A stretch of 64,000 bases of DNA from Acanthaster planci (lineage: Eukaryota; Echinodermata; Asteroidea; Valvatida; Acanthasteridae), in NCBI RefSeq assembly GCF_001949145.1, contig NW_019091385.1, positions 2,348,956-2,412,955 on the forward strand, read 5' to 3'. The notes under the pieces are model-generated. The model saw only the letters and a list, made by a program, of their open reading frames with translations. It had not been told where the DNA came from and made no database searches. Of the stretch, positions 47,901 through 59,545 are shown one piece after another (positions within the stretch are counted from its first letter, which is position 1; each line of letters starts with the position of its first letter). The translations under genes were made by a program, and so were the position numbers.

Positions 47901-50900
47901 AATTCAGCCTTCTGTTTGCATTGACTTTTTTTAATAAACCAGTCCAATTACATTTTCAAAATATATAAATAAAAACGAATACATAGTTATTATACGATTT
48001 TATGCAAGGAAAATCCCTGCATGGGCCAATTACTTTCCCTCAAAGAATACACCCCTACCCAACACCCCCCCAAAAAACAACCCCTGAGAAAAGAAACATG
48101 TGTTTCACTGTGTTATTCTTCCCTCATGGAATCAAATTAATTCCCAAGAACAGAACAAAAAATGGTTCTTCCATCACTCCAGTGCTGACTGTTGCTCTTC
48201 ACCTTTTCCACTCCCATTTTGCTTCCACAAACATACTTTACGAAAAAGAGAGATTCAAGATATATTTTATTCAATTCTTGCAGCCTTAGGGGCTGAATTA
48301 CAATGGAATTTACAATAAAATTCAAAGAAATTAAAAATTGAACAACAAAAGGAAATTCTATATTCAAGTAAGATTCACAATTATAAACAAAAATGATACA
48401 GAAGTATAATGAGTGTTTGTTGGGTTAAATGATGGAAGTGCATGGTATTGGTACATGTATCTGCAATCACGTCAGAAATTGAATATCATCAAATAGAGTA
48501 TTTTCAGTAAATTCAACTCTACTAAAACCCAAGATTATTTAACTATTGCACTTCAATTGTTCCAAGTGCAATTAGAAGACATTTAGTACATTGGACAATA
48601 AAATTAAGAAAGGGATAATTTATGAGTTAAAACATCTAAAAGGGAAACTTGGAAAAGGGGATAAACTTATAGGGAACACTTACGGTCACTTATATTTTAG
48701 TTATCATTTAATAGTCTTACAAGGAAAGGGATGACACTTTTCCTGCAACGCTGGTTTCTTTTGTTTTACTTTATGACATGTCAGTGATGAGTGCCAAACA
48801 GGCGCATAGTACTATAGTATTGGCCGTAAGTATGAAGTGAAATTTTTCTTCAAATAGATAATCATATAAACTTTCTTACTAGCTCTCGAGACAGTATCTA
48901 AAACATGCATGCCACATTTCAAATCACTTTGGTTTGTTACACCCAGTAACTTTGCGTGAGTATTTGAAATGGCATGACCTGAGATGGTTTTAGGTTCTGG
49001 CAATGGGGGATTTCCACTGAATGACACTTGGAGGGTTTGATATTTAGCAGAATTTAGTTTCATATTAGTATTGTCACACAATGTTGCTGGGAGACATGGG
49101 CAGTCGACTCTCTGCAAGCGATAGGTCATTATTTACGAGGGCATGGAAGAGAAGCGCCCCAAGACGATTTCCCTAAGGGACGCCAGCTTGCGTCAACGGT
49201 GGATCTGATAATTCACTTGTGTATCTCACAGAGGAGCCACTTGCACACAAAGTATTCTGCCATGTTTCGCTAAGTGGCTCGTTAGGGTAATTGGTCTAAG
49301 CTCCATGGTCTAAAGCTTGTCAATAGTTGGAGGAGAAAGCTGGGGGAAGGGGATTATAGTAGACTCTTTCCACCACTAAGGTAATATACATGTACACGTA
49401 CCTTGGTTCAGTGAGGCATTGATGATATCGCAAATTGGTGTGGAGAGTTCTAAGGCATATTAATCACTGCATGGGCCAATTACTTTCCCTCAAAGAATAC
49501 ACCCCTACCCAACACCCCCCCAAAAAAACCTGAGAAAAGAAACATGTGTTTCACTGTGTTATTCATATTTACGTATGAAACGACTGTAGATATCCTGTCA
49601 GATCCGGAACTTTTTCCAACTTGGAGTTAATGTATCGGTATCATGGGGTTTTCCAAAATAAACCGCTTTACTCTGTTACACTAGAAGTCGTGTTTGGCCA
49701 TAGTGCACTCTCTCGGGATTTGATTGCGAACACTCCTCCAGTCAGGCTATCCTAACTTAAATAGATGCTGGCGTTGGGAAATCAGCGATTTAAGGCGAGT
49801 GGTAATCCATGTTTGTCGTCCACGTGCATGTTGACACTTTTGACAGGAAAATGGGTATCAACAGCTGTGTTGAGCTCACTACAAAATTGGTCACATTTGG
49901 CATTCACTTTGTGTGTTTTAATTTGTGTTTGATTTAAGTCGCTACGATCCTCTGCCACGCTTTCCATCACGTCCCTTCGTGAAAACGTCATACTCTGGGA
50001 TGCGGTAGAGATTGGTTGGGCCCGAATCTGGATCCAGGTTTCACTTACTGACACATATCTGGTTGTAGCTGATGTCTCACTGTGTAGAACTCATGTCGTT
50101 TGTTTTACAGTATGATCGTCGGTTCACTACATTACAGTGATGGTAGCAAGTTATTTGTCTTACGTGTTTGCTGTGTGTTAGTTTCGTTTACAGATTTCAG
50201 GTTGGATTTGCAGGCAGCTCTTTTTGCTTTGGATTCCTGCTGATTGATTCTCCGTCTAGTGATGACTTCCTTGTTCCGCAGCGTTTTCCACGGTGACTCA
50301 GTGGCTGGGAAACACTATCCAATTCTTTTAGGATGCTCGATGTTTCGTTTGGTAATCTGTTCTGAGGGGTGACCTGTCTTAGGTTGTAAAGCTCAGGAAC
50401 AGTGTACCTTTTGGTCTGAGGAGTTGGGGGAAATAGACCAGGGTTCGGCTCAATATCACCACAAATACATAGTTGTACAAAAAAAAAACATACTGTAGAG
50501 TTTGAGCAATACGGTATGGGGTGATGCAAGTACTTGAGGTGATATACAGATTTAGTATGAGCCAAACAGGAAGGCTGATGACTAGCAATACCATATTCCT
50601 GTGCATGAAGCAAGCATACAACATGTAAAAGCACAATGACAAGCATGATGAAAAGATGTACAGAAGCTGGCCTCTCACTATTGTGAGAATAAATGGATTA
50701 GCAGGTTCAGGTAGCTCAATGAAAGAGCTGAATAAAGCACATAGAATTCAACGGTGAGCTGCTGCAAGCTGTAATGGAGGCCCCATATCACTGCATCACA
50801 ATCCAGTCAAAAGTTGAAGGATTGAAATCCATGAAACAGTGAGATCAGATTAGCCCAAAAATGGTCCAGGTGACTCCATGGATCACATAAAAACATACAA

Positions 50901-53900
50901 TATCAACTTGAAAATCAGTGATTGTCCCACAGATCCCGCACAAATAGATCCTGAAAGGGGAGCTACAAAAAGGTTGGTCTGCCTGTTAGGTGATCCTAAC
51001 TGTGAAATTCTTTCTTTTTTTAATTAATGCCAACGTTTTTGAAAAAGTGCCGAATGACAGTTTTTCATTTGCAACCATCGTAATACTCTTATAACTTACA
51101 CTGAGCAGTCGGTAGTTACATCCTTTATTGACTCCTGAAATTTTCCTCAACCCCCAATCCCTTTTTTGCCTATTTATAGGGGGGTAGGTCTCTCCAGGAT
51201 GCTCAGCCCAATGGAAGAAAAATATTTAGCGTGGGCCAATAAATCCCCGCGACCAATCGACACGGGCACCGTATAGCAGGGCCCCACTGGCCCACGCATG
51301 GGAACATGAGCTGGCAAATGACGGGCGAACCGGACGGGACTCGAGCATCCGTACCTCGGGAGAGACCTGTAGGGAGCGGTGGTGCGAGGTAGGGAGAGGG
51401 CGCAGGGAGGGCGGAGCGCTGAAAAAGTACGCCAAGCGTGCCTTGGCCAGAGCGAAGCGGCAGGCCTATGGGGCCACCGGAGCAAATCACGGGCGTTGAG
51501 GCGGCAACGCCCGTTGAAAGTTAAGCCTCGGAAAGCGTGGTCCGAGAGAGGTAAATGTCCGGCCAATGGTCGACTTCACCGTGCGCGGGAGATGTTCCCT
51601 GCAGTAAATCGCTTCGGCGAGCTACCCAGGGCCCTCAGGTGTGCNTTTCCCAGTCTTCATTGAATCTGGGAATATTGCTTCTTCTTATGCATGATTTCCT
51701 ATCTGAATTTGTAAGTTTAACAGGTGCCCTTACATTCACTGTTGAAAGATATGACCGATCAAGATACTGGTATTGCCAGGAACCTTTGACTGGACTTGGT
51801 CTTGCACAGCACTGATCACAGGCCAAGGGGAATGCATTGACAAAGGCCAGCGACTCTCATACGCAAATCGATGCGGTACTGTTTGTTATATTCACACCCA
51901 CCACACGTCCCTCCCGTATAATTTCTGATACCAAATAGACCGCGCCCATCCTTACCTGAATGACCCCTCCCCCTTTACACCCTTCGGTGTACGGTAGCAG
52001 TTCCTTGGGTAGACCCATCATGCGTCCAACCCAGTCAACCATGACCGTCTCCAACTCCGTCATGACAGGGGAGGCAATCTTTTCAGAGGATAAAATCAAA
52101 ATAAGAATTATGCAAGCGTCATCTGCCATCATGATCACCGCAATCGCAACCACATCATACTCGCTGCAATAAGCAAACAGAACTGTGAAACCAGCATACT
52201 CTTATCATATTCACCACGTTAGTGGTGCAAGTTAAAAACACTAAAGCTAAAGTAAAACATGGCATTGATGCTATATTTCTTTCATAATGTAACAAAATTA
52301 ATGTTCTCACCCAGGTAAAACTGACGCTGCCCAGCCCGGCTGCCAGGAACTCGGCCAGCATGGAGGGGTAGGAGTTACCGCCTGGGAAGTAGGCGTGGAA
52401 ATGTGGATGCTGCCAGTGAGTCATCTGTCCAGGTGAGATATAGTCAATTAAACCAATTTTGTCAAAATTTAATGTACATGTGTCAGTATCCGATCCTACG
52501 AGCCTTTCAACGGCGGCTACCTTCAGATTTAATTAAAGGAATGGTCATTGGATTCAATTGGCATGGATTAGTGGAAAACAATTTTCGGAACAAAGTTGGT
52601 AGCGGGACGAGCATCACAGATTAAATTGTATTTGTCAGACGAGAAAGGTACAGAACTCCGGAACCTTCATGTTACCCCTTGATGTCTAGATTATTTTATC
52701 GAGGGTAGCGTGCTGGAGGAAAGATACAAAAAATGCGCGACAAACGACGCAATGGAATACGCAGCCAAAACTATAGCATTCCAATGTGTGTGCGTTACGT
52801 GTTGTACATTTTCATTTCAAACATTGATATCCATTTCAGTAGCAATCGCGCGTTGAGCTAGATCATGTGCTGGACGAAATACATACGTGTATGGGCCACG
52901 AGCTGGACCAAGAGAGGGCGCTATTTTCATAGTAACGGAGACGCCTATAGTCGGAACTGAATTTCGCTGGTTCACAAATGACTAGGAAATGCAGGCGTCA
53001 CGGTAGCATCGCTACCAACAGAATGAACAGTCCCGACCAACGTGGCTCTTTCCAATCGATAATAGGGCGTGTCTGCTGAGACGGATACTTTGCGTTCATT
53101 TTTGCGTGTTTATCATAGAGTTATAAAGCTTTCGTTCATTGTAAACGGTGATACGCATGACAAAAATTATCAAACTCATTTGTTGCATGCATTGCTACGA
53201 ATGACCAAAATCTTTGGTAAAATCGGCCGCACGCGGGGCATGTGTAAAACCACACGGTCACGAATGAACTTTGGCGACGCAGGAAAAGCTCTTGTGTGCG
53301 CAAGGCTTAATTCACTAAGCGTTGTCATCAACGGCAAGGATACATTTGTCAACTTTCCGAAAAGATTGGCAAGTCTGTAATTTTCCAATTGGTCCATGCA
53401 CTCACCGTTAATGAGGACGGTATGACAAGTTTTTGTACTCTGTGTTGTGTAGCACCATATAGGGCAGAGGTAAATTTTCACAACGATAGATATTACTTCA
53501 ATTCAAAATTGACTAAGTTGGCTGTGTCGATGGTAAAACGTCACCAGATCGGCTGAGACATACCCAAATCCTCTTAACTAATAGAATCCTGTCATTTGCA
53601 TTGTGCTGCACCGTTCGATTCCACCATTGAAATGCACTGCATATGTATTGCGCTGCACGCATGAATCACAATGTGAGAATGTATATTATTAAATACGGTC
53701 TCACAGCGTTATTCATACTTGCACCGCAACAGTAAGTCGTTAGATCATCTTTAAATCAGCCAATGTACAAGAGTAGTGCCAATGGATTTCGACTGAAGTT
53801 AACAGACAAAACACGACTATCTAACGACTTGGCCCCAAAATGGTGAGATTGTGTAAATCGTTGCCAGAATCAACTCCCTGGGTCTTTGGACTTTCATCTG

Positions 53901-54873
53901 AGGGCAGAATGGCTAGAAAAATACGATTGAAAATTGGTCCTTAGTGCCCGAGAAAGTTGAGGGTTCTCACTTGGAAAATGGCTGCAAGCAGACTTCGGAA
54001 AAATCACTTTTCGGGGTGGGGGGTTTTATTTTATGAGAATAACGCAAAATGTCATTGGTTAACCCACAGAAAATTGAAAAGAAAGTGAAAGATTAGGGAC
54101 CATAAAATAGTTTAACGTGTGTTTCAGATACCTCACGGATGTTGGTACGCATGTTATTGGACCCCGAACAATGCTGATTTTACACTGTTTTCCATGGGGC
54201 TTGAATTAGTGGACTACACCCCGGTCGAACTGTCAGGATTAACTAAACATTCAAACGGCAGCATCTGACAGTCATTAGAAGTCGGTCAAGAAGTGACGCT
54301 CAAACCATCATATCCAGAATGTAACAACCTTCAAACCCGTTGGACGTTTTGGTGATGTGAGAAATGTAAAACTGAAGCGAAGATATCAATATAAAGAATG
54401 TTAATTTGAAATACTTCTAAAACTTACTTTAAGCACTTCACTTAAACAAACAGGGAGATTTTCTTTTAAACTTACACTGGTGTGCAGGTGATTTTTTGTA
54501 AATTTCTCTTGAGGGATTACTGCTTTTTGCTGGTTTGCGAATTGGTACCGTGTTAATCGGACCGATTCGGATACAACTGACAAGTTGCATAATGTATAAG
54601 TAAGTCTAGGGTAAAGGCTTGATTGGAAGAGAATTTAACACCCCAACTACTTCGGCTACTTTGACGACTTACTCCGGGCAGTATCTTGCCGTATACGTCT
54701 TTCATCACGTCCTCCCATGCCTCAGGTTGCTGGGGAGCGTTTGCGGGAAGCAACTTGTGTAGATAGCCAGGCTCCACGGAGGGTAACACGGGGCGGTCAC
54801 TAACACCTTTCAGGTAATTTACGATAAAATCGGCCATCTCATTGGCTGCACGACGGAATGTGTCCTCGTCCAT
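41953..54873 (-). CDS. Group II PLP amino-acid decarboxylase, HDC/DDC-like, tandem copy 2 (complete)
   Basis: Twelve exons: 54673-54873, 52311-52424, 51956-52078, 47404-47538, 46951-47061, 45955-45987, 45580-45741, 44329-44396, 43876-43969, 43591-43689, 42713-42814, 41953-42528; 605 aa. Exon lengths equal those of copy 1 except the last (576 against 561 bases). The active-site set is the same: [23 protein letters not shown], mobile-loop Tyr; the PLP-lysine motif is NPIKW. Exon 7 ends at a GC donor (GCAAGA) where copy 1 has GTAAAT, so intron 7 must be a GC-AG intron. The extra gene length comes from intron 3 (about 4.4 kb against 1.4 kb in copy 1), which holds a LINE and a GC-rich block. The C-terminal tail inserts a few residues ([20 protein letters not shown]). 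Substrate unknown, as for copy 1. Confidence 0.94.
43127..43520. mobile_element. Foldback element in intron 10 of decarboxylase copy 2
   Basis: It is built of the same AGAGTG/CACTCT-rich inverted modules as the element at 24660-24982 and sits in the same intron and orientation, but with more divergence and a decayed left terminus. Inserted before the copy 1/copy 2 duplication, it now marks their common descent. Confidence 0.65.
46457..46569 (+). other. Exon-like segment, antisense inside intron 5 of decarboxylase copy 2
   Basis: A pyrimidine tract with CAG (46443-46456) precedes, and AAG followed by GTAAGG ends, an open stretch of 113 bases in one frame. It reads [20 protein letters not shown], then [18 protein letters not shown]. 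Splice signals on both sides are close to consensus. I recognise no family with confidence; the K-x-L-x-x-x-x-x-x-FIY spacing is only faintly like ubiquitin-fold proteins such as ATG12. It may be an exon of an antisense gene, a captured gene fragment, or chance. Confidence 0.3.
48017..48118 (+). repeat. Direct repeat, copy 1
   Basis: About 100 bases (from CTGCATGGGCCAATTACTTT through GTTTCACTGTGTTATTC) recur at 49467-49564 with only a few differences in a C/A-rich tract. The pair brackets about 1.35 kb that contains the LINE RT fragment. Confidence 0.9.
48730..50646 (-). mobile_element. Non-LTR retrotransposon remnants with a 2A-like leader, in intron 3 of copy 2
   Basis: On the minus strand the order is as in an intact element. 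A leader frame (50646-50197) contains [12 protein letters not shown] and then [11 protein letters not shown] and [13 protein letters not shown], as found before the endonuclease of many CR1/L2-like elements. Endonuclease-side remnants follow (50054-49782). RT blocks come next: [14 protein letters not shown] (about 49440-49400), a PQGT-like [13 protein letters not shown] segment (near 49150), [20 protein letters not shown] and [20 protein letters not shown] (49070-48900), and [11 protein letters not shown] (about 48815-48783). Stops and frameshifts are frequent and the YxDD region is damaged. The element is dead. Confidence 0.85.
49467..49564 (+). repeat. Direct repeat, copy 2
   Basis: Partner of 48017-48118; see there. 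The left boundary matches from CTGCATGGG and the right boundary ends at TTATTC. It interrupts the region between the endonuclease and RT parts of the LINE. Confidence 0.9.
51180..51644. other. GC-rich block ending at an undetermined base
   Basis: About 465 bases are strongly GC-rich in an otherwise AT-rich intron (intron 3 of decarboxylase copy 2). The block stops at the N at 51645. Several frames stay open simply because of composition; a basic plus-strand peptide [20 protein letters not shown] is visible near 51422-51481. I find no domain. It may be a transposon piece or a misplaced contig end. Confidence 0.5.
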
Positions 54874-56450
54874 GTTCTAATTATGTACTGTATGTTTTTC
54901 CTCGGGGAAAAAGGATATTTGAGACAATACTGCGCTGGATGACCATATTCTGCAGTAAAATTATTGCGACTGAATAGGGCGCTGCTAGCACGCCTCAATT
55001 AAACATGTCTATACAAGGATGGAATGCCAAATGTTCAAAGTCCCACTAAATATGTATTTGCTTCTTCTTTGTTCTTAATAGAGCTGAAAGACCGTGTTTT
55101 TGCTTAAATCTATTTCAAGGCATTTGTAGATGATTTGTTAAATGCTACAGAAATAGTCTAAAAGATTAAAACAAATATGAATTTCTAAACTGCTAACGAA
55201 TTATCTGAGAAAATTGTATATTTGAAAAAAAAAGAAGGTAACAAAAATAATGGGGAATACAAGGAACTGCACACTACACTCGCCGCATATTGACGTATAT
55301 TTGTATTCGGCGTTCCATACCACATAAGTGATTTTTTTTATGAGATATTGTCCGGGAACTGCCAGGTACCGGTAACCGATCACCAGATTTATGGGAAACC
55401 GGTCAATCGTGCAGTTGGCATGTGGGACGTAGTGTTGTAAAAGCTTTGTCTCGTGGTTGGGGCATCGCTTTCAAGATTTGCAGTATTCGAGCCGAGCTTT
55501 CAATGTAATGGTACTCGTGTGCTTTGACAAGAAATTGTCATTGCTCCAATACAGGATTTCAAATGAGTGCCCGCAAGGGCAGAATAGTTCTGCTTAATTA
55601 GCCAATTTCGCCACAATTGCGTTATTAGAGCGGTATGAACCGAATTTTTTAACTGTTGCTCTCCATAATCGTATGCTGTTGGACACACTTCTTATCCGTA
55701 CCCAAAGTTACGTTGAAGGTGCATTCTTGAAGTTTTTTCCCCACGCACTGCCAATTTAAAATTCCATCATTCTGTCCCGTTTACCAGATGTCTACAACAT
55801 AATAATGTTACTTCAGGAACACGTACAGTGAACAAGTATTTCTCAACGTGATAATTAATCTTCCTTTTCTATCACCCTTTCTTCTTTTTCTTCTCTTTAC
55901 TACCTTCATCTAGAATTAAATCGCCTCCTTTGTTATATGACTGGCAACTTTCATGAAAAAAATCATGTGTATTTTTTCCAATAGCTTCTCTATCTTTCAG
56001 TTTAAGTCTGAGTTCACAATGCAGTTTTCTTGCAGCAAAATGATTCACATCAAAACTCTATGTATCAGGCCAGCTTACGTCTACTCGCTGAAGTTGAGAC
56101 ACCATGCAAACATTTTCCTTTCAGTGACATGTTTCAGCGACGACATTTTATGTACCCTCACGTTCACTCTTTAGGTTGGGACCCATACTGTCATAATGCA
56201 GGCAGTGAAAGCTCCGCTCCAGGTCAACCTTTGTTTATTTAAAAATTCGTTTAGTACAATTCTAAACATACGAGCTGACCCGTGCACGTCCATTGGGACT
56301 CAGAACTCGATATTTGTCACGCATGGAAAGTCGTTTAAGGTTTGCAATCTATCAGTGACACAACTATGGGGGCGGGGGGGCAAAGGTCGATCTGGAACTA
56401 TTTTTTCGGGGAGGCCAGAATGTTTCCCAGAAAGTGATGACGGCCACAAA
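54874..56450 (-). promoter_or_regulatory. Upstream flank of decarboxylase copy 2, shared with copy 1
   Basis: This segment carries the same ordered blocks as 32355-34300 and therefore belongs to the duplicated unit. A GGCGTTCCATACCACA block lies at about 55312-55327 and TAGGTTGGGACCC at about 56172-56184. It should hold the promoter; no TATA box or start site can be asserted. Confidence 0.55.
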
Positions 56451-58483
56451 AGTAAGGAAATTTGTTCGTGTGACCTTTACAGCATCGCAGGCCGGGCAGC
56501 CTTTTGGGGGCGCGTATAGGCACTTTTGTAGGTTACAGCTGAGGCCAGTAATATCTACCGTAAGCTGCTTACGCAGGCCAAATCACGATTTGTATGCACT
56601 CAAGTTCTCTACGAAATAGAGTATTTTGTGGCCCACGAACTTGAACTTTTGTGGAAAACACAGGTTCAGTCGGGCAAAGAGAATAACAGCCTGCGCCGAG
56701 TGAGATTTGGAAGAAATCGGTGCCTGAAAAAACGGTCTATTTTTCTAGAAGTGTAGGTATGGATATTTTAAATTGGCGAGGGGTTTCACGGCTGCATTTT
56801 AAAGGTGACCTCCCGTGGAAACAAATATCTTCAAAAGTCATCAGTTAATGAATGGAAATTTGAGAAGAAAATGAAAAATTATTAACTGGGCTTTAATTTG
56901 ACGTGCGTTTCGAATGCCTGAGAAAGTGAGTATTTTTCCTGATTTGTTGAAGTTCGGCGGGTATTTATTACTGTTGGCTATGGCAGTTTGTTTACTGGCC
57001 TGCAACCATTAATTAAGGAATGGCATGTACGAAGTGATACCCATTGATCATCTCCAAGCCTGGATAGGACATCGCGTCAAAAACGCGTCCCGCGTGTTTT
57101 CAGGAGGGTAATTAACGAACGTTGGAAATTTTGTTGCGTGCACTTTCAAACGGAGATTTCAAAACTGCTGGTTATAGTTACTGTACGTCAGTCGTCAGAT
57201 TTTAGAGAAAAACTGAATTCTGCCCCCGGCATAGATAAATTTGAGGTGTGCGCAGCAGAGAATTGCCGGAGATCGATGGCAAAAGCAAGTTTGGAAGAAG
57301 GAGTGCTGTAATGCTTGACTTTAAGCCTACACGTAGGTCGGGACCGTCTTAAATGTTATTTATCGGCAAAATTGATTTTAAGAACTTAATTAATTTGTTA
57401 TTTATTGTCCCATGATTTCACCGGAAAAATCTCCCAGAAAGCCATGATTTGTGTTTGTGAGATCTGCAGACATGTTGAGCCTAAACAGTGTGACAGACAA
57501 TGTAATATGAGTGACGGAATATTCATCTTTAGGGCAGAGATGAAACTAAAGCGAAAGACAGAGAGCTGACGTTTCCGTCGAGTGAAGTAACAAACAAGGA
57601 AAGAAACTTTGTCTAAATTATAAAATTTTTTGTTCTCAGTTAACACTGACTTTTTTCTTTTCGGAAAGTAGTTGTTAAATGTAAATCTTTAGTCAAGTTG
57701 GGAACTCAATTTTTTTAGAATCTGATTTATGAGTGTTTGTGGTAAAAGTGGCACCAACTTGATTAGTTTGGCTCACATTCAAAGTTCTGCTCATTTTGTG
57801 CTCACAGAAAAGATTCTCACACTTATCGGTTTTCAATAAATTTATTATGAATGAATTTCAGTACATTGTTTCCTGTCAATGTGTAAAATTAAAATTAAAT
57901 CTTTTATTGATGACGTTTTACAGTGTTGGCTCATTCAAATCAGCATGGACAGTTTGAACATCATAATGTAAACCTGTTGGGGGTCTTGGTGGAACTTTAA
58001 TGTTTACACACTCAACAAATCGCGAATGAACCGACCCAAAGTGAAAACATTGCCCGAGCAATACCGTAGACAACACGTGTGAAAAATGAAAAAAAACCAA
58101 AACCAAAATAAACACAACACAGACACACAAAAACAGGTTAATCATTATCACTTTCGAGTGGGTTATTTAAAAAGAAAATGGTCAGTTAATTCTAGAAATG
58201 ATATTCTTAATAAATTTTGACTAAATGCACAGCATACAGCGTCACATTACCCTCCTGAAACGCAGCGCGCCTTCATTGTTCGGCCGCGCATTTTGTACAC
58301 ACACACAATGGGCGATGTCCTATCCAATGAAGATCAACGGTGATACCTGCTGGGGCGCATCCATGTTTGTGCACAAACCTATGGACAATTCGAAATTTTG
58401 TACGGCATTTGTACGGCTATTTGCATATCTGCATCTGTATTCTGAAACAATACGTGAACAAAGCCAACACGCAAACAACGCAC
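56451..58483. other. Intergenic, no supported gene
   Basis: No exon chain, RNA gene or clear transposon seen. The composition is AT-rich with short open frames only. Confidence 0.45.
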
Positions 58484-58785
58484 AATACGCGCGTTTCATA
58501 AAAGTGCGCATCCAAGATAGAGTTTGCAACGCTCGGGCCAATCACAACGCGCGAAATCTGTCTACCCTTTCCAAAAAAGGCCGTGTCCAAAACGGGCCAC
58601 GGCTAGGTCTATTGTCTACACGTCTCCACATACAGTGTATTTCCAATGGAGGAAGGACCTAGACGTAGGTCTAGAAACACATTCGGATGCAGCCAAACGC
58701 TCATTGGGTCGACAGATTTCGCGCATTGTGATTGGTCAACGCGTTGCAAACTCTTGGAGGCGCCCTATTGTGAATCGCCCATATT
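58484..58785. mobile_element. Second copy of the palindromic MITE family
   Basis: The ends match those of 37569-37743: AATACGCGCGTTTCATAAAA on the left, and on the right a reverse complement beginning AATATGGGCGATTCACAA. The arms share CGCGCGAAAT and GTCGACAGATTTCGCGC. The centre is about 125 bases longer than in the first copy, so the short one is an internal deletion derivative or the long one has gained sequence. Confidence 0.8.
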
Positions 58786-59169
58786 AGTAATGAGCGTTTC
58801 ATTATTTGTGTTCTGTGCCAAAAAAACGCAAACGCGTATACAAGTATTGGCTAGCTGATCTCTGACCTTAATTCAAGGTCAGCAGGTCAGGGAGGACCTT
58901 GTAGACGTGGACAAACAAGATTTATCTTAGATCAGCACAAAATGTTTAGCAGAGCGATATACATGTATTATGTTCATTTAAAAACAGGGACAGTAATTTT
59001 CCTGTACTCTTGGAATATTTTGCTTAAAGTGCAGCTGCAATGATTTTCTTCTTTGACACAACTTTCCCGCAACATAGTACTCTCTTTTACATTCCTATCT
59101 GCTGAAATGCATTGAAAAGTGCCCCGTTTAAAACGCTTAAAATTATCCATGCTTCCTGGACAACTGAGG

Positions 59170-59358
59170 NNNNNNNNNNNNNNNNNNNNNNNNNNNNNNN
59201 NNNNNNNNNNNNNNNNNNNNNNNNNNNNNNNNNNNNNNNNNNNNNNNNNNNNNNNNNNNNNNNNNNNNNNNNNNNNNNNNNNNNNNNNNNNNNNNNNNNN
59301 NNNNNNNNNNNNNNNNNNNNNNNNNNNNNNNNNNNNNNNNNNNNNNNNNNNNNNNNNN
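59170..59358. other. Assembly gap
   Basis: A run of 189 Ns. Any frame crossing it is meaningless. Confidence 1.
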
Positions 59359-59440
59359 GTCCGTGGCTGTTACTGTGATGTCATCCAGGGAAGACTCTTT
59401 CTGTTCGAATTGTGAACCCCCAAATTTACATATTATAAAA

Positions 59441-59545
59441 ATTTCTGAGAAAAGGTTTGATGCTTGCTTATTGTCATGCACATAAAAAACAATGAATCAG
59501 CAAAGAAAATTTAGTCCAGCAAAATCGATAAAAATGCAGGACTTT
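59441..59545 (+). repeat. Dispersed direct repeat, copy 1
   Basis: About 100 bases running from ATTTCTGAGAAA through TTAGTCCAGCAAAATC recur in the same orientation at 60903-61008 at roughly 80-85 percent identity by eye. It is probably an old interspersed repeat. Confidence 0.7.

Noticed and set aside
51174-51566. 130-codon minus-strand frame in the GC-rich block
   Set aside because: Overlapping long frames in several phases reflect high GC content (few stop codons), not coding selection.
59112-59481. Open frames crossing the N run
   Set aside because: They consist mostly of unknown bases in the assembly gap.
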